Assembly (NCBI GenBank): GCA_019059635.1
Contig: JAGVRJ010000001.1
Span: 1,178,001 to 1,242,000 of the forward strand
Direction: 5' to 3'
DNA from: Proales similis
Lineage: Eukaryota > Rotifera > Eurotatoria > Ploima > Proalidae
DNA: 64,000 bases
The notes under the pieces were generated by a model. The model worked only from the letters and a program-made list of their open reading frames with translations. It did no database searches and was not told the DNA's origin. Both the position numbers and the translations under genes were made by a program. Numbering within the stretch: the stretch's first letter is position 1; every line of letters begins with the position of its first letter. Of this stretch, positions 45,013 through 54,521 are shown piece by piece.

Positions 45013-45456
45013 ATGGACGACGATATCTACAACCTGAGTCAAATTCCGGGCGTTCTCGGCTACATGGTGATCGAGGACGACACCATTGTGACTGTAAGCG
45101 ATCAAATCGGCCAAACTTTGACGAGGCGTCAAGTTCGCTTGTTGTAAAGAGCTCAGGCGACCTGCTCAACCGAGAGGACGACGCCCGAATTGCAGTCCGA
45201 GTCGCTTACACCGCCGCCAAAATTCCCGTCAATCCGGACACCAAAGAGACATTCAAACGAATTTCAAGTAAAACCCACCGCCCTTGTCTCTTGCCTCTTG
45301 CCTTGCCGGCGTCCAAGGCCGGCTCGGTTCGTTCAACCGTTTTAAACAAAAGTGGTGGTCGAGGACGAGTACGTGCTGATGCTGACCATTGCCAACAAGA
45401 AAATCTATTTGATCAAGAGGTCACTGAACGCCAACGACTCGTTCGATCAGAGCTGA
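45013..45456 (+). CDS. LAMTOR4: Ragulator subunit LAMTOR4
   Basis: Small roadblock-like subunit of the Ragulator complex, which anchors Rag GTPases and mTORC1 on lysosomes. Exons 45013-45093, 45150-45267, 45353-45456; CDS 303 bases, 100 residues (human 99). Signatures: IPGVLGYMVIEDDTIV followed by SSGDLLNREDDA, FKRIS, YVLMLTIANKKIYLIKR. The first two introns fall at positions that rebuild the human SSGDL junction exactly. A pyrimidine-rich run ending TTTTCAAG lies two bases before the ATG, like a 3' splice site. Confidence 0.93.
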
Positions 45457-45654
45457 ACTTGGTTGTCGTTGCCGGTGTAAATTAGTCAGCGAGCGCTTTT
45501 ATCCGCTAAAAACAATCTACGCTTCACTCGGCTCTTTGCTTTTTAATTCTTTTGCTTTTGTGGTTGTTGACTGCTTGTCTGAAGAGGCTTTCTTAAAAAT
45601 CTATCGTCTAGTCTATTATGTATGTGGTCCGCTTTTCACTGGATGTGTGGTCGG

Positions 45655-45660
45655 AATAAA
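45655..45660 (+). terminator. Polyadenylation signal AATAAA of LAMTOR4
   Basis: AATAAA about 200 bases after the LAMTOR4 stop. Confidence 0.55.
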
Positions 45661-45900
45661 ACAATTGCCATTTAGCGCCATTTATCTGCCAACTAGATAG
45701 GCAGGGGTCACAAGCTTGCCGTGTTTTTGAGCCCGAATCGAGTCAATTTTATGAAGTTTCTCAAGGCTCAGTCTACTTTCGACCTGTTCAGTCTGTTTTA
45801 AAGTGAAGCTGGTCCATTCGCTTCGCTTTGACTGCTGCTTTCTGCTCAACTAGTTGGTCTTGTTTGATTGATTGGTTCAGTCACCACTGGGTAATTGGGA

Positions 45901-46571
45901 ATGTACGTTCTGGCCGAAATGAAGGACATGGTCACCTGCAGGCCGTGGAACTTTGACAAAGATCTCAAGCAGCTGATCGAGGAGGAGCTGAATAAGAAAT
46001 TTGCCAACAAGGTTGTCTTCGAGCTCGGCCTGTGCATCGCCCTGTTTGACATACTCAAGATGGAGGAGAGTTATGTGTTCCCGGGCGACGGCTCTTCTCA
46101 CACCAAAGTCACATTTCGATTTGTGGTCTTTCGTCCGTTTATCGACGAAGTGCTTGTCGGTAAGCTTTGACCTTCATTTGCTGAAAGCTGAAAGAAGCAA
46201 AAAGAAGCTCTCAAGGCAAAGTGAAAAGCTCGTCACGAGAGGGAGTCTATGTGACAATGAAGTTCTTCGACGACATCTTCATTCCGAGCAGTAACTTGCA
46301 GAAGCCGTCCAGATTCGACGAGAAAGAGCAGCTGTTTGCGTGGCAGTACGACACGGGCGACGCAGTCCACGATCTCTTCATCGATATTGGCGAAGAGATC
46401 AAGTTCAGAGTCGTAGACGAGCAGTTTGTCGACACGACGCCGACCGGACCGGCGAAGAAAAACGAACACGTGGGCGTCGCTCAGAACAAAGAAGATTTGA
46501 AATGCCCGTACACAATTATCGGCTCGATAAATGAGCCCGGACTTGGCCTGGCGGCCTGGTGGAACAACTAG
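45901..46571 (+). CDS. POLR3H: RNA polymerase III subunit RPC8
   Basis: Stalk subunit of RNA polymerase III (RPB7-family, pairs with RPC9) used in initiation. Exons 45901-46159 and 46216-46571; CDS 615 bases, 204 residues, the same length as human. Starts [18 protein letters not shown]; continues [47 protein letters not shown] (family tip domain), then the OB fold [31 protein letters not shown] and the ending [23 protein letters not shown] and SEPGLGLLSWW in human RPC8 separate it from RPB7. AATAAA at 46584-46589 follows within 20 bases. Confidence 0.97.
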
Positions 46572-46583
46572 CCTCTTCGATTC

Positions 46584-46589
46584 AATAAA
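46584..46589 (+). terminator. Polyadenylation signal AATAAA of POLR3H
   Basis: AATAAA 13 bases after the stop; the COQ6 start is 177 bases further on. Confidence 0.65.
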
Positions 46590-46765
46590 TAATTCCAATG
46601 CTCTCGTGAATGCTTCACATTTCGCTTGAATAAAAGCTGCGCGCGTCTAGAAAATAGCTGAGTTACATAATTGCTCGGGCCAATGCATGTAGCATTGCAC
46701 GCAGAGGCCGACTGGCTGTTGTATAATCGAGAGCAAGAAGTTTGGCAGTCTAAAAATAGAGAGAA

Positions 46766-48696
46766 ATGATCACAAAATTGTCCAGACTGCTCGCACAGAG
46801 CGCCAAGTGCCACAGATCGGGCACAGTGAGCCAGCGCTTTCTCAGCCTCAGTGTTGTGTGGCGGCAATCGAGCGGAGAAGATGCAGTCGAGCCGAGTCTG
46901 TCCGGCGAATATTTCGACATAGTCATCTGCGGCGGCGGAATGGTCGGAACTGCAATGGCTTGTGCCCTCGGTAGCTAACAAGAGAATCGTCTTCTCTGCC
47001 TCTGCTTATACTCGGCCAATTAGGAAGCGAGAACCTGCTCAAGAACTACAAGATCGCGCTGATTGAAAACAGCGCTCTGAAAGACTATCGTCTGCCCGAA
47101 GTGCCCAGCAACAGAGTGTGCGCTCTAAGCGCCAACTCGCTCTCACTATTCAAAGGTGCCATTTACTTTTCACATCAGGGCCGAAGATTGATTCTTGCAT
47201 TTCGCAATTCGACTAGAAATCGGCAGCATTGAGTACATTCGCAAGATGCGATACGGCAACGTCAAACACATGCACGTAAGCTGATTGCTCTGGACGCCCA
47301 CTGCTTGCCATTGACACCTGAGGGGGGAAGGTGTGGGACTCGCGATCGGACGCGTTCATAAACTTCGAGGACGAACAAGGCTCGAATGTGGCGATCATAG
47401 TCGAAAACGATTTGATTCAAGAAAGCCTGAGCAGACAGCTGCCCAGCTACTCCAACATAAAAGTCTTTCAAAACTCCAAACTCAACCAGTTCAGTCAGAA
47501 CGGCAATTTCGTCGACTTGATTCTGGACGAAGAGACCAAATTGACCACTAAACTGCTGATTGGCTCTGACGGGCCCAATTCGTGGATCCGACAGAAAGCC
47601 GACTTTAGCGTGACCAAATGGGACTACGATCAGATCGGCATTGTGGCCACAGTCAAGCTCGGCGATGTAACTCTCAGTCTGACCGTTTCATTTTCTTCGA
47701 GAGCTAATCTACAAGTCAATTAAAGTGTTCGGAAAACAGCACTGCTTGGCAGCGATTTCTGCCAACTGGACCAATCGCTCTATTGCCAGTGAGGTTTTTT
47801 CTTTCTGCGCAATTGTTGCCAACTTTTGCCTAAAGAGAATGTTTGACCAGCTCACAGACTCGTACTCGAATCTCGTTTGGTCGGTGAAGAAGCGTCTCGG
47901 ACAAGAACTGATGAAGATGAGCGAAGAAGAGTTCACGTCGATGGCCAATCACGCTTTTGTAAGCTCGCTCGCCTGCTCGTCTTGATTCTGAGCGAGAAAC
48001 TGTGCACGCTCTGCTTTAGATAAAAGAGGAAGAGCGAGACACGACAAGCGCCAGTCTTGAGCAGTTTGTCCAGAACGCGTTCGACACTGTCAGAGCAAGT
48101 AAGAGCCGGCGTGTGCGTTTATTTAGAAAGCTGCTTGTAATGAGGTTGAAGCCATACCGGCTGCTCGATCGTTGATCACTGACAGGGAATTGGACAACCG
48201 TCGCTTGCCGCCTCGTCTCATTTCTTGCGAGCCGGGCAGCCGAGCAAGCTTCCCGCTCTCGTTCATGCATTCGAACAATTACGTATCCGACCGAATCGCT
48301 CTCATCGGGTAATTTGACTCAATGCAACACTCGTCCCGCTTTGCTTCACTCGCTCCTCTCGACGCTTAAAGTGACGCAGTTCACCGAATTCATCCGCTCG
48401 CCGGCCAGGGAGTGAATTTGGGCTTCGGCGACGTGATTTGTCTGCGCGACCAGCTCGTGAATGGAGCGAAAGCCGGCGCCGAACCAGGCACAAATGTCTA
48501 CCTACGCCAGTACGAGAGTAGACGCCAAATGGAAGCGTTCCCGAAGGCGCTCGGCATCGACATGTTAAACAGATTGTACACCGACGACGATTACGTGTTC
48601 AAAAGCCCCCTGGTCGCCGCTCGAACCATCGGCCTGACCATCTCCAACCGAGTAGAGCCTCTAAAACGCTTTTTCTTCGACATGGCCAAGAACTGA
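46766..48696 (+). CDS. COQ6: COQ6, ubiquinone biosynthesis flavin monooxygenase
   Basis: FAD-dependent C5-hydroxylase of the mitochondrial coenzyme Q pathway. Exons: 46766-46970, 47024-47155, 47217-47275, 47331-47666, 47726-47788, 47836-47958, 48020-48144, 48186-48308, 48372-48696; CDS 1491 bases, 496 residues. A Ser/Arg-rich mitochondrial leader precedes the FAD dinucleotide motif FDIVICGGGMVGTAMACALG. Also seen: VPSNRVCALSANS, VWDSRSDAFI, LLIGSDGPNSW (DG motif), WDYDQIGIVATV, and RIALIGDAVHRIHPLAGQG (second FAD motif). The end of the seventh exon is uncertain: stopping at 48098 with GCAA|GTAAG gives the family length but breaks the frame. Extending to 48144 keeps it and adds about 15 residues. 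Confidence 0.92.
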
Positions 48697-48742
48697 TGTG
48701 CCTCTCCACATTTGACTGACCTGACTAGCGACAAGACGAATG

Positions 48743-48748
48743 AATAAA
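48743..48748 (+). terminator. Polyadenylation signal AATAAA of COQ6
   Basis: AATAAA 46 bases after the COQ6 stop. Confidence 0.6.
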
Positions 48749-48799
48749 CGACTCCCAGTCTAGAAGAAGAGCAGTGCCCGCCGAGTGGCCACTTTAAAG

Positions 48800-48805
48800 T
48801 TTATT
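48800..48805 (-). terminator. Polyadenylation signal AATAAA of Kintoun (minus strand)
   Basis: AATAAA on the minus strand about 137 bases after the Kintoun stop. It lies within 60 bases of the opposing COQ6 signal, so the two transcripts end nearly back to back. Confidence 0.45.
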
Positions 48806-48941
48806 GAAACATAAATATTTTTTTGTTTTGTTTGTATGAACAAGAGTTCAAGAGCTAAGCTCTTCTATTCGACTCGGGGAATAATGCGAGTGTCGAATAA
48901 GAACGGCTAAATGGCTGAAACTAGAACGGACGCATAGAATC

Positions 48942-51509
48942 CTAATCATCCAGCTCGTTTACTAAACTATTTGTACATTTGAATGCGTCCGCACGCTCTG
49001 GCCGGACCACAGGTTCACCAGGCTCTGTGGCTGCGTCTGACTCGTCGCATTGGCCATCTAACTTGTATTCAGACTCGGAATTGGAGGTAGAATTGCGCTG
49101 CATTTCTCTCCGCCGCTTTCGACGCTGTTTTTTGCTCTCTTTTATGTGGCCGATCGATTTGGCAGCGTCCTCGTCGCCTTTGGACGGCTCGCACAGACTC
49201 TCCGACGAATAGTTGACCTCGTCACTCGAGTCGGGCAGGGGCCTCGATCGGAAATAATTGCCCGTCTCGTGCTCCGGCATTGAGCTGCTCGTCTCGTGCG
49301 ACGGATCGGATATTGTTCGCTTGCGCTGCTTTTTCTTTTGGTTCTTTTTCGAATTTGACTTTTTCATGCCGCAGACGGTCGAGCCCGGTTTAAACACGTT
49401 GCGAATTACTTGCTTGTTGAACGAGACGCTCTTTTTGCACGAGCCGCCGCTGTTCAAATCGTCTGATATGCTGTTGCATCCGCTGCAGTAGCTGTCCTTC
49501 AGACTGTCCATCAATGCACTCTCGCTCTCTGAATAGGAGCGAGGCTTTTTCAGGATGCCTTTTATTTTTCCATTCGAGCTGGCATTCAGCGACGACGACG
49601 CATCGTTCGAGTCGTCCTCCTCCTCTTCTTCTTCTCCTTCTTTTCGCTTTTCTTCTTTCAAATAAGAAATCTCCAGCTTGTCGGCGTTCTCGTCGTCTTC
49701 ATCGTCGCCGTGATCGCTCTCGTTCTGTCCTATTTGATTGGGCGCATAATTGCCATCATCAGGCTCATTCTTGCTGCTGCTCTCCTCATCGATCACGTCG
49801 TCTTCATCCTGATCGCTGTCGTTTTGCGCATTCGCAAAGCTCATGATGAACTCTCTTCGCGTCGCGTTCGTCGATTTCAGCTCAATTGACTCGTTTAACT
49901 TGGCCTCGGCGTCTATAAACAACGGTTCGGTGCCTGTTTGCATCGATTCACAACTCACACGCGCTCTGAGCGCAGTGTTAAACAAAGCAGCCGCCGAGCT
50001 GTTCTTCTGGATCAACAGTTGAAAGCAATCTTCATCGACAAAGTTCTTGATGACTTTTGATGGCTCGAGTTGAAGCTGGTCGCAAGCTTTTAGATTGCTC
50101 GTGTCGTTCAGCGGCCAGCCGAGCTGAATGGTCGCACTAAAATACTGGACGTAGCCACCGGGTGAGAGAGACTCGCACTTGAGCTCGACACTGCTCGAGT
50201 CGAGTCGCTTGAGCACAATGGAGTCGCGGTTAAAATTAGACACGGTCACTTGAATAGACACTGCATTCTTGTATTCTTTGAGGCCGATTTTAGGCGGAAT
50301 GCTGTACTTGAGATTGGAAGACACGGGCGACGACGAGCTCGACGAAGAAGTAGAAGACGGACTAAACGCGGCCTCGAACTGGGCCGAGTTGCCCTCTTCG
50401 TGTGAATGCTCGCCTTCCTCCATGCTGTCGACGTTCTCAATGTCGAGCTTGGCCACGAACGGAATCACTGGCAGCGTGACATTCAGCAGACGCTTTGACT
50501 TGTCAAATTTCGCCTTGGCGTCTTTTTCGTTTACCGGATAAGGCAGCGCGAGGTCAAGGCGATACTTGGGCTCGTTCGATTCCAAGTAAAGCCGCTTCTC
50601 AAACACGTCGAGCAGCACATTCTGACTTGACTCGCACAGAGGCAGCTCAATGCTTATGAAAAGCTCTTTGGGCCGGCTGCTGCTCACCATCGCCATTGGC
50701 AAATTGGCGCAGTCCTGCATGTCAACTTGGCCTCGATTGACCATTTTGTAGACGGGCTTTCTATACGCGTCTTCGATGTTTATCGGAATGCCCTTGCTTT
50801 TCTCCGCATGCGTCCTGCTCTCTTCCTTGAGCTTTGCGATTACCGGCTCGATTGGATTCTGAGCGTTGTGCGCCGCCTCTTTACTCTTCTCGTCCACAGG
50901 CTTCCTCAGCATGCAGGCGGTGGGCAGGCCCTTGAACTGAAGCTGCTGCAGCACTTTGGCACTGGCGCGGTCCAGCTTGCAGCTAAAGTTCTTTTCTATT
51001 GTGTCGAAGGCCGTGTCCTGGATGAGCTGGCGGAAGCGTTTGTTCGTCTCGCCCATTCGGTACGTGTCCGGGTGGAATATGACGTCGTAGACGAGGCAGC
51101 TGTTCGTCTTGCTCTTGTCGAGGTCTTCGCGAGGCTTCGAGCACACGTGAGGTATTTCCCACATCATGCCCGAGCGCTGCTGCGACGTTTGATGACTCGA
51201 GCGAGGCTTCTCGACCAGCTCGCTCTTGCAAATGTTCACAAAGCACTTCTTGCCCTCGGCCGACTCTATGCGCGTCTTTACACAAAAGCCCGGCTCCGGG
51301 TGCACGAACTTGACGTCCATGCCCCGCTCTTGCTCGAGCTGCGCTATTTCGCGCTCGTACAGCTCACGGTTCTTCGGGTCCGATATCTCTTCGGCGTACT
51401 CGAACAACAGCTTTCTGAATTCTTCCTTTTTCATTGCCTCGGTGAATCGCTCGACTTCTTCTCGGCTCAGTTTAAGCTCTTCAAACTTATTTCGCAGCGA
51501 CTCGGACAT
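48942..51509 (-). CDS. DNAAF2: Kintoun / DNAAF2, axonemal dynein pre-assembly factor
   Basis: Cytoplasmic PIH1-family co-chaperone for HSP90/HSP70 in assembly of ciliary outer and inner dynein arms. Intronless CDS, 855 residues. The PIH1 region covers about 40-330: YAEEISDPKNRELYEREIAQ, VHPEPGFCVKT, CFVNICKS, IPHVCSKPREDLDK, CLVYDVIFHPDTYRMG, FSCKLDR and KGLPTACMLRKP are family hallmarks. A CS/p23-like part follows (ISIELPLCESSQNVLLDVFE, YRLDLALPYPVNEKDAKAKF, KSKRLLNVTLPVIP). The C-terminal 300 residues are acidic and Ser-rich with a basic segment (KKNQKKKQRKR). Its presence means the organism builds motile axonemes. Confidence 0.95.
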   Translation of the reverse strand: MSESLRNKFEELKLSREEVERFTEAMKKEEFRKLLFEYAEEISDPKNRELYEREIAQLEQERGMDVKFVHPEPGFCVKTRIESAEGKKCFVNICKSELVEKPRSSHQTSQQRSGMMWEIPHVCSKPREDLDKSKTNSCLVYDVIFHPDTYRMGETNKRFRQLIQDTAFDTIEKNFSCKLDRASAKVLQQLQFKGLPTACMLRKPVDEKSKEAAHNAQNPIEPVIAKLKEESRTHAEKSKGIPINIEDAYRKPVYKMVNRGQVDMQDCANLPMAMVSSSRPKELFISIELPLCESSQNVLLDVFEKRLYLESNEPKYRLDLALPYPVNEKDAKAKFDKSKRLLNVTLPVIPFVAKLDIENVDSMEEGEHSHEEGNSAQFEAAFSPSSTSSSSSSSPVSSNLKYSIPPKIGLKEYKNAVSIQVTVSNFNRDSIVLKRLDSSSVELKCESLSPGGYVQYFSATIQLGWPLNDTSNLKACDQLQLEPSKVIKNFVDEDCFQLLIQKNSSAAALFNTALRARVSCESMQTGTEPLFIDAEAKLNESIELKSTNATRREFIMSFANAQNDSDQDEDDVIDEESSSKNEPDDGNYAPNQIGQNESDHGDDEDDENADKLEISYLKEEKRKEGEEEEEEDDSNDASSSLNASSNGKIKGILKKPRSYSESESALMDSLKDSYCSGCNSISDDLNSGGSCKKSVSFNKQVIRNVFKPGSTVCGMKKSNSKKNQKKKQRKRTISDPSHETSSSMPEHETGNYFRSRPLPDSSDEVNYSSESLCEPSKGDEDAAKSIGHIKESKKQRRKRRREMQRNSTSNSESEYKLDGQCDESDAATEPGEPVVRPERADAFKCTNSLVNELDD

Positions 51510-52525
51510 CTTTTGCCCCTTCCTACTTTAAGCTTCAGTTTTTTTTTGTGCAAGTTGGTTGATGGCGAGTTTTTTCTAAAAAGCAAAATTGCTCTGAGCG
51601 GCGATATTTAAGCGGAATCGCAAAAATTATGCTCCGTCCAATTATTCACGGGCCCGAATCGATAAGCATATTCGGGGCTGAGAGGTTAGGCCTCAAGTTC
51701 ACACACACACGCGCGCAAATCAGATGTTTTTGGGGTCAGTTTGAGCCAGACTTCATTTTGTTGAGTTGACTCGGCTTTTGTTCATTTTTTTTCGCGCTCC
51801 TCTTGTTGATCGTACTCGCGACGGCAACATGCTACTAGAAAATTCTTCTCAATTCACCCAACACTCGCACACATGTACGCACACATCAGCTCATAGAAAT
51901 ATTCAAATTCAGTCCGATAGCAACAGCATATTTGGCGCTTTCTCGTCTCGTCTCCGAGGTGTCACTTCTCTGCGTCTTTGTTTATGTTTTGTTGTTGTTG
52001 TTGGCTTCTGGGATGGAGCCGATCGGGCAGATTTGCAAACGATTATCTTAAAACACGATGAAAGCAGACTAGACTCTTTTCTCGCTCTCTCTCTCTCTCA
52101 CACACACACACGCCCTCTGTTTATGAATGAGTGTTTGCGTAATAAAGAGCGAGCAGAATCGCGCCAATGCATTGCGATTTAGAAGACTCTTGTCTATTTT
52201 GCAGAAGAGCCGACCATCAACGAGCGTAATAGAGAGCACTGCTTGAATAAAACAAGTCGCAAAAGAGAGCAAATCGAACGCTTGTTGAAGATAAAACGTT
52301 AGAAAGCGGGTCGGCGTGCGCGGCGGCCGAATCACCGAAATGCGTAATTGAGGTAAGCGAGCTGGCGACCGGGCCCGGCGAGACAAGTTATCACCAACGC
52401 CGGGCCTGGATTTCGAACAAATAAAACTTTAAATTTGCACAGTTGAGCATCGAGCATCGAGAGACGAATATTATTCGATTTGAATATTCACAAATGACGT
52501 GTTGTAGCCTTTGCGAGCCATAAAT
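51510..52525. other. Divergent promoter region, Kintoun / ZnT6
   Basis: About 1 kb with CA and CT microsatellites (about 51710-51718 and 52085-52111). No coding exon is supported. Confidence 0.45.
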
Positions 52526-53988
52526 ATGTTCAGATTGCGGTTCATATTCAAAAACAAAAAGGTAATTAGACGACCAGTGCTCTCGCTCTGCCGTCTGTCG
52601 CCTCCCTTATCGAGGTCCGTCATCGAGGCGAACTAACCATAAAACAAATTAAAAGGCCACCAGGATATTTCACTTGTGCGCACTAAATGTGATTGTGATT
52701 CTGGTGCTGTTGGCCGCATGTCGGGCTACGAACAGTCTCGGTAGGTCGAACATGAACGAATGCGCTTCTAATTTCAAACTGAAGCATGAAAGAACCCAAA
52801 CAGCGCTGGTCTCGTTCACTCTCCTGAGTGTCTTGGACCTGTTCATTCTGATTAGTGCGCTTCTCAACATCTGGGTTAAATATCAGACGCCCAACTCGAC
52901 CTATCCGTACGGGTAAGTTCAAGCTGCTCCAACCACCGGTTCAATTATTCGACTAACTCGATCGGCAATTGCGTTGTCCAGCTACAAGCGCTTCGAGGTG
53001 CTCGGCCTCTTCACCTGCGTCATCCTAGTCATTCTGAGCGCATTTTTCATTCTCAAACAATGGTTGGTGGTTCGGCCTTTATTCTCGCACACTTTTATTC
53101 TAATCGCCCACTCTGACCGATCAATCAAGTGCCGAAGCCTTCTTCGTCTCCAAATCGATCGAACAGTAAGCTAGTGCTTTTCTCTCTGCCTTAGCTGATC
53201 GATCGCCTCCTCATTTTCTTTCTCTCAGCGATTGGATGTTCCTGGCCGCTCTATTCGGCCTCCTCTTCAACCTGTTTATATTCACGAACGTTAGAAACGA
53301 AGCGTTGGAGTTTGTGATCGACTCCTCGCCGTCCAATTGGCTTCAAGAGCAAATGCTCGACATTACCGAAAGCTTGTGTCGATTCATGCCCGCCTTGAGC
53401 TCGTCACTTTTGCCCCGAGTGAATCCCATCATCTTGCTGGGCTTTGCCGACTTTTTTCTCGTGCTGGCCGCCTACTTTCTCATCGAGCTGGGCTCTAGCG
53501 CTCTCATAGACACCTACGCGGCCATTTTGATTGCTCTGGTCACGATCGGCACAATGCTGCCGTTCGCCCTGTTCACCGGCCGCATCCTTCTGCAGGCCAC
53601 TCCGGCCAATGTGATCACGCAGCTGGACAAAATATTGCGCGAAGCGTCCACTCTTGACGGAGTGCTCGAGTTCAGGGACGAACACTTCTGGAGCGTTTCT
53701 TTCGGCCTTCTGGTCGGCTCTCTTCACGTGAGAATAAGACGCGACGCGGACGAGCAGCTTGTGCTTGCGCACGTTTGGAACAAGCTCGCCGGCACAGTTC
53801 AAATTCTCACCATCCACGTGTTCAAAGATGACTGGATGCGACGCACAACCCACCAGCTGGTCTACAATCCGGATTTCGCTTCAAGCGCTCACGGTCTGGG
53901 CCCAGCCGATCGGCCAGAGTCTGCTCAAAGTGCGAGGGCAGGTGCTCGTCACCCAGCCTCGGACGACTTTGTGATCGTGAATCCTTAA
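52526..53988 (+). CDS. SLC30A6: Zinc transporter ZnT6 (SLC30A6)
   Basis: Cation-diffusion-facilitator protein that forms a heterodimer with ZnT5 in the early secretory pathway and loads zinc into secreted enzymes. Exons: 52526-52561, 52656-52740, 52804-52912, 52982-53062, 53130-53165, 53229-53988; CDS 1107 bases, 368 residues. Helices and loops match human ZnT6: NSLALVSFTLLSVLDLF, YPYGYKRFEVLGLFTCV, SNWLQEQMLDITESLCRFMP, LPRVNPIILLGFADF, LIDTYAAILIALVTIGTM, ANVITQLDKILREASTLDGV, and LEFRDEHFWSVSFG with HVRIRRDADEQLVLAHV. As in ZnT6 generally, the canonical HxxxD zinc-site pairs of helices II and V are not present. The C-terminal tail is much shorter than in human. Confidence 0.95.
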
Positions 53989-54284
53989 CTTCTCATCATT
54001 GTGAATCCTCTTGCTCTTCGCTTTGCTTCTATTCTATTCTCTGAGCCGCAAGGAAGTTTTGTTAAATAAAATGTCGACCGCAACGGGTCTATCTGTCCAT
54101 CGCTTCAAATTAATCAAATCGATGATGACCTTCTTGTAGGGCAGATCGACAGCGACTGCAAATCCAATGTAACAAGCAGAAATGCATTGTTTTTAGGTCA
54201 GCGCGTTTTCAATTTGCCGAAATAGTCGATTTAGTTATGAGAGGAAACTTCTGAACGAGAGCAGTTTTTAGAAAGCTGCGGATG

Positions 54285-54322
<38 letters not shown>

Positions 54323-54521
54323 GATAAAGCTGGGCAGGATGTAGACGAACGTCTCTCGGCGCCGTTCAAGCATCTGACCAGATCACGTGCTCGTCCGCTC
54401 TCTGTTTTGTTTATGCTCAATTGACTTGTTATCTTTGTCTCATTATCGTAACGACACACAAACAAGACTTGCAAGCGACGAGCAGTGAACTAAACCTCAT
54501 TCGCCTTTAGGTCCTTTCCAA
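53989..54521. other. Intergenic with AATAAA and GA microsatellite
   Basis: AATAAA at 54065-54070 serves ZnT6. A 29-base AG run is at 54289-54317. An acceptor-like TTCGCCTTTAG ends at 54510, 11 bases before the spastizin ATG. Confidence 0.5.
54289..54317. repeat. (AG)n microsatellite
   Basis: About 14 uninterrupted AG units between ZnT6 and spastizin, the longest perfect dinucleotide run in the window. Confidence 0.9.

Noticed and set aside
50727-51611. 294-codon plus-strand open frame opposite Kintoun
   Set aside because: Antisense to conserved PIH1 sequence; product is low complexity (Leu, Arg, His).
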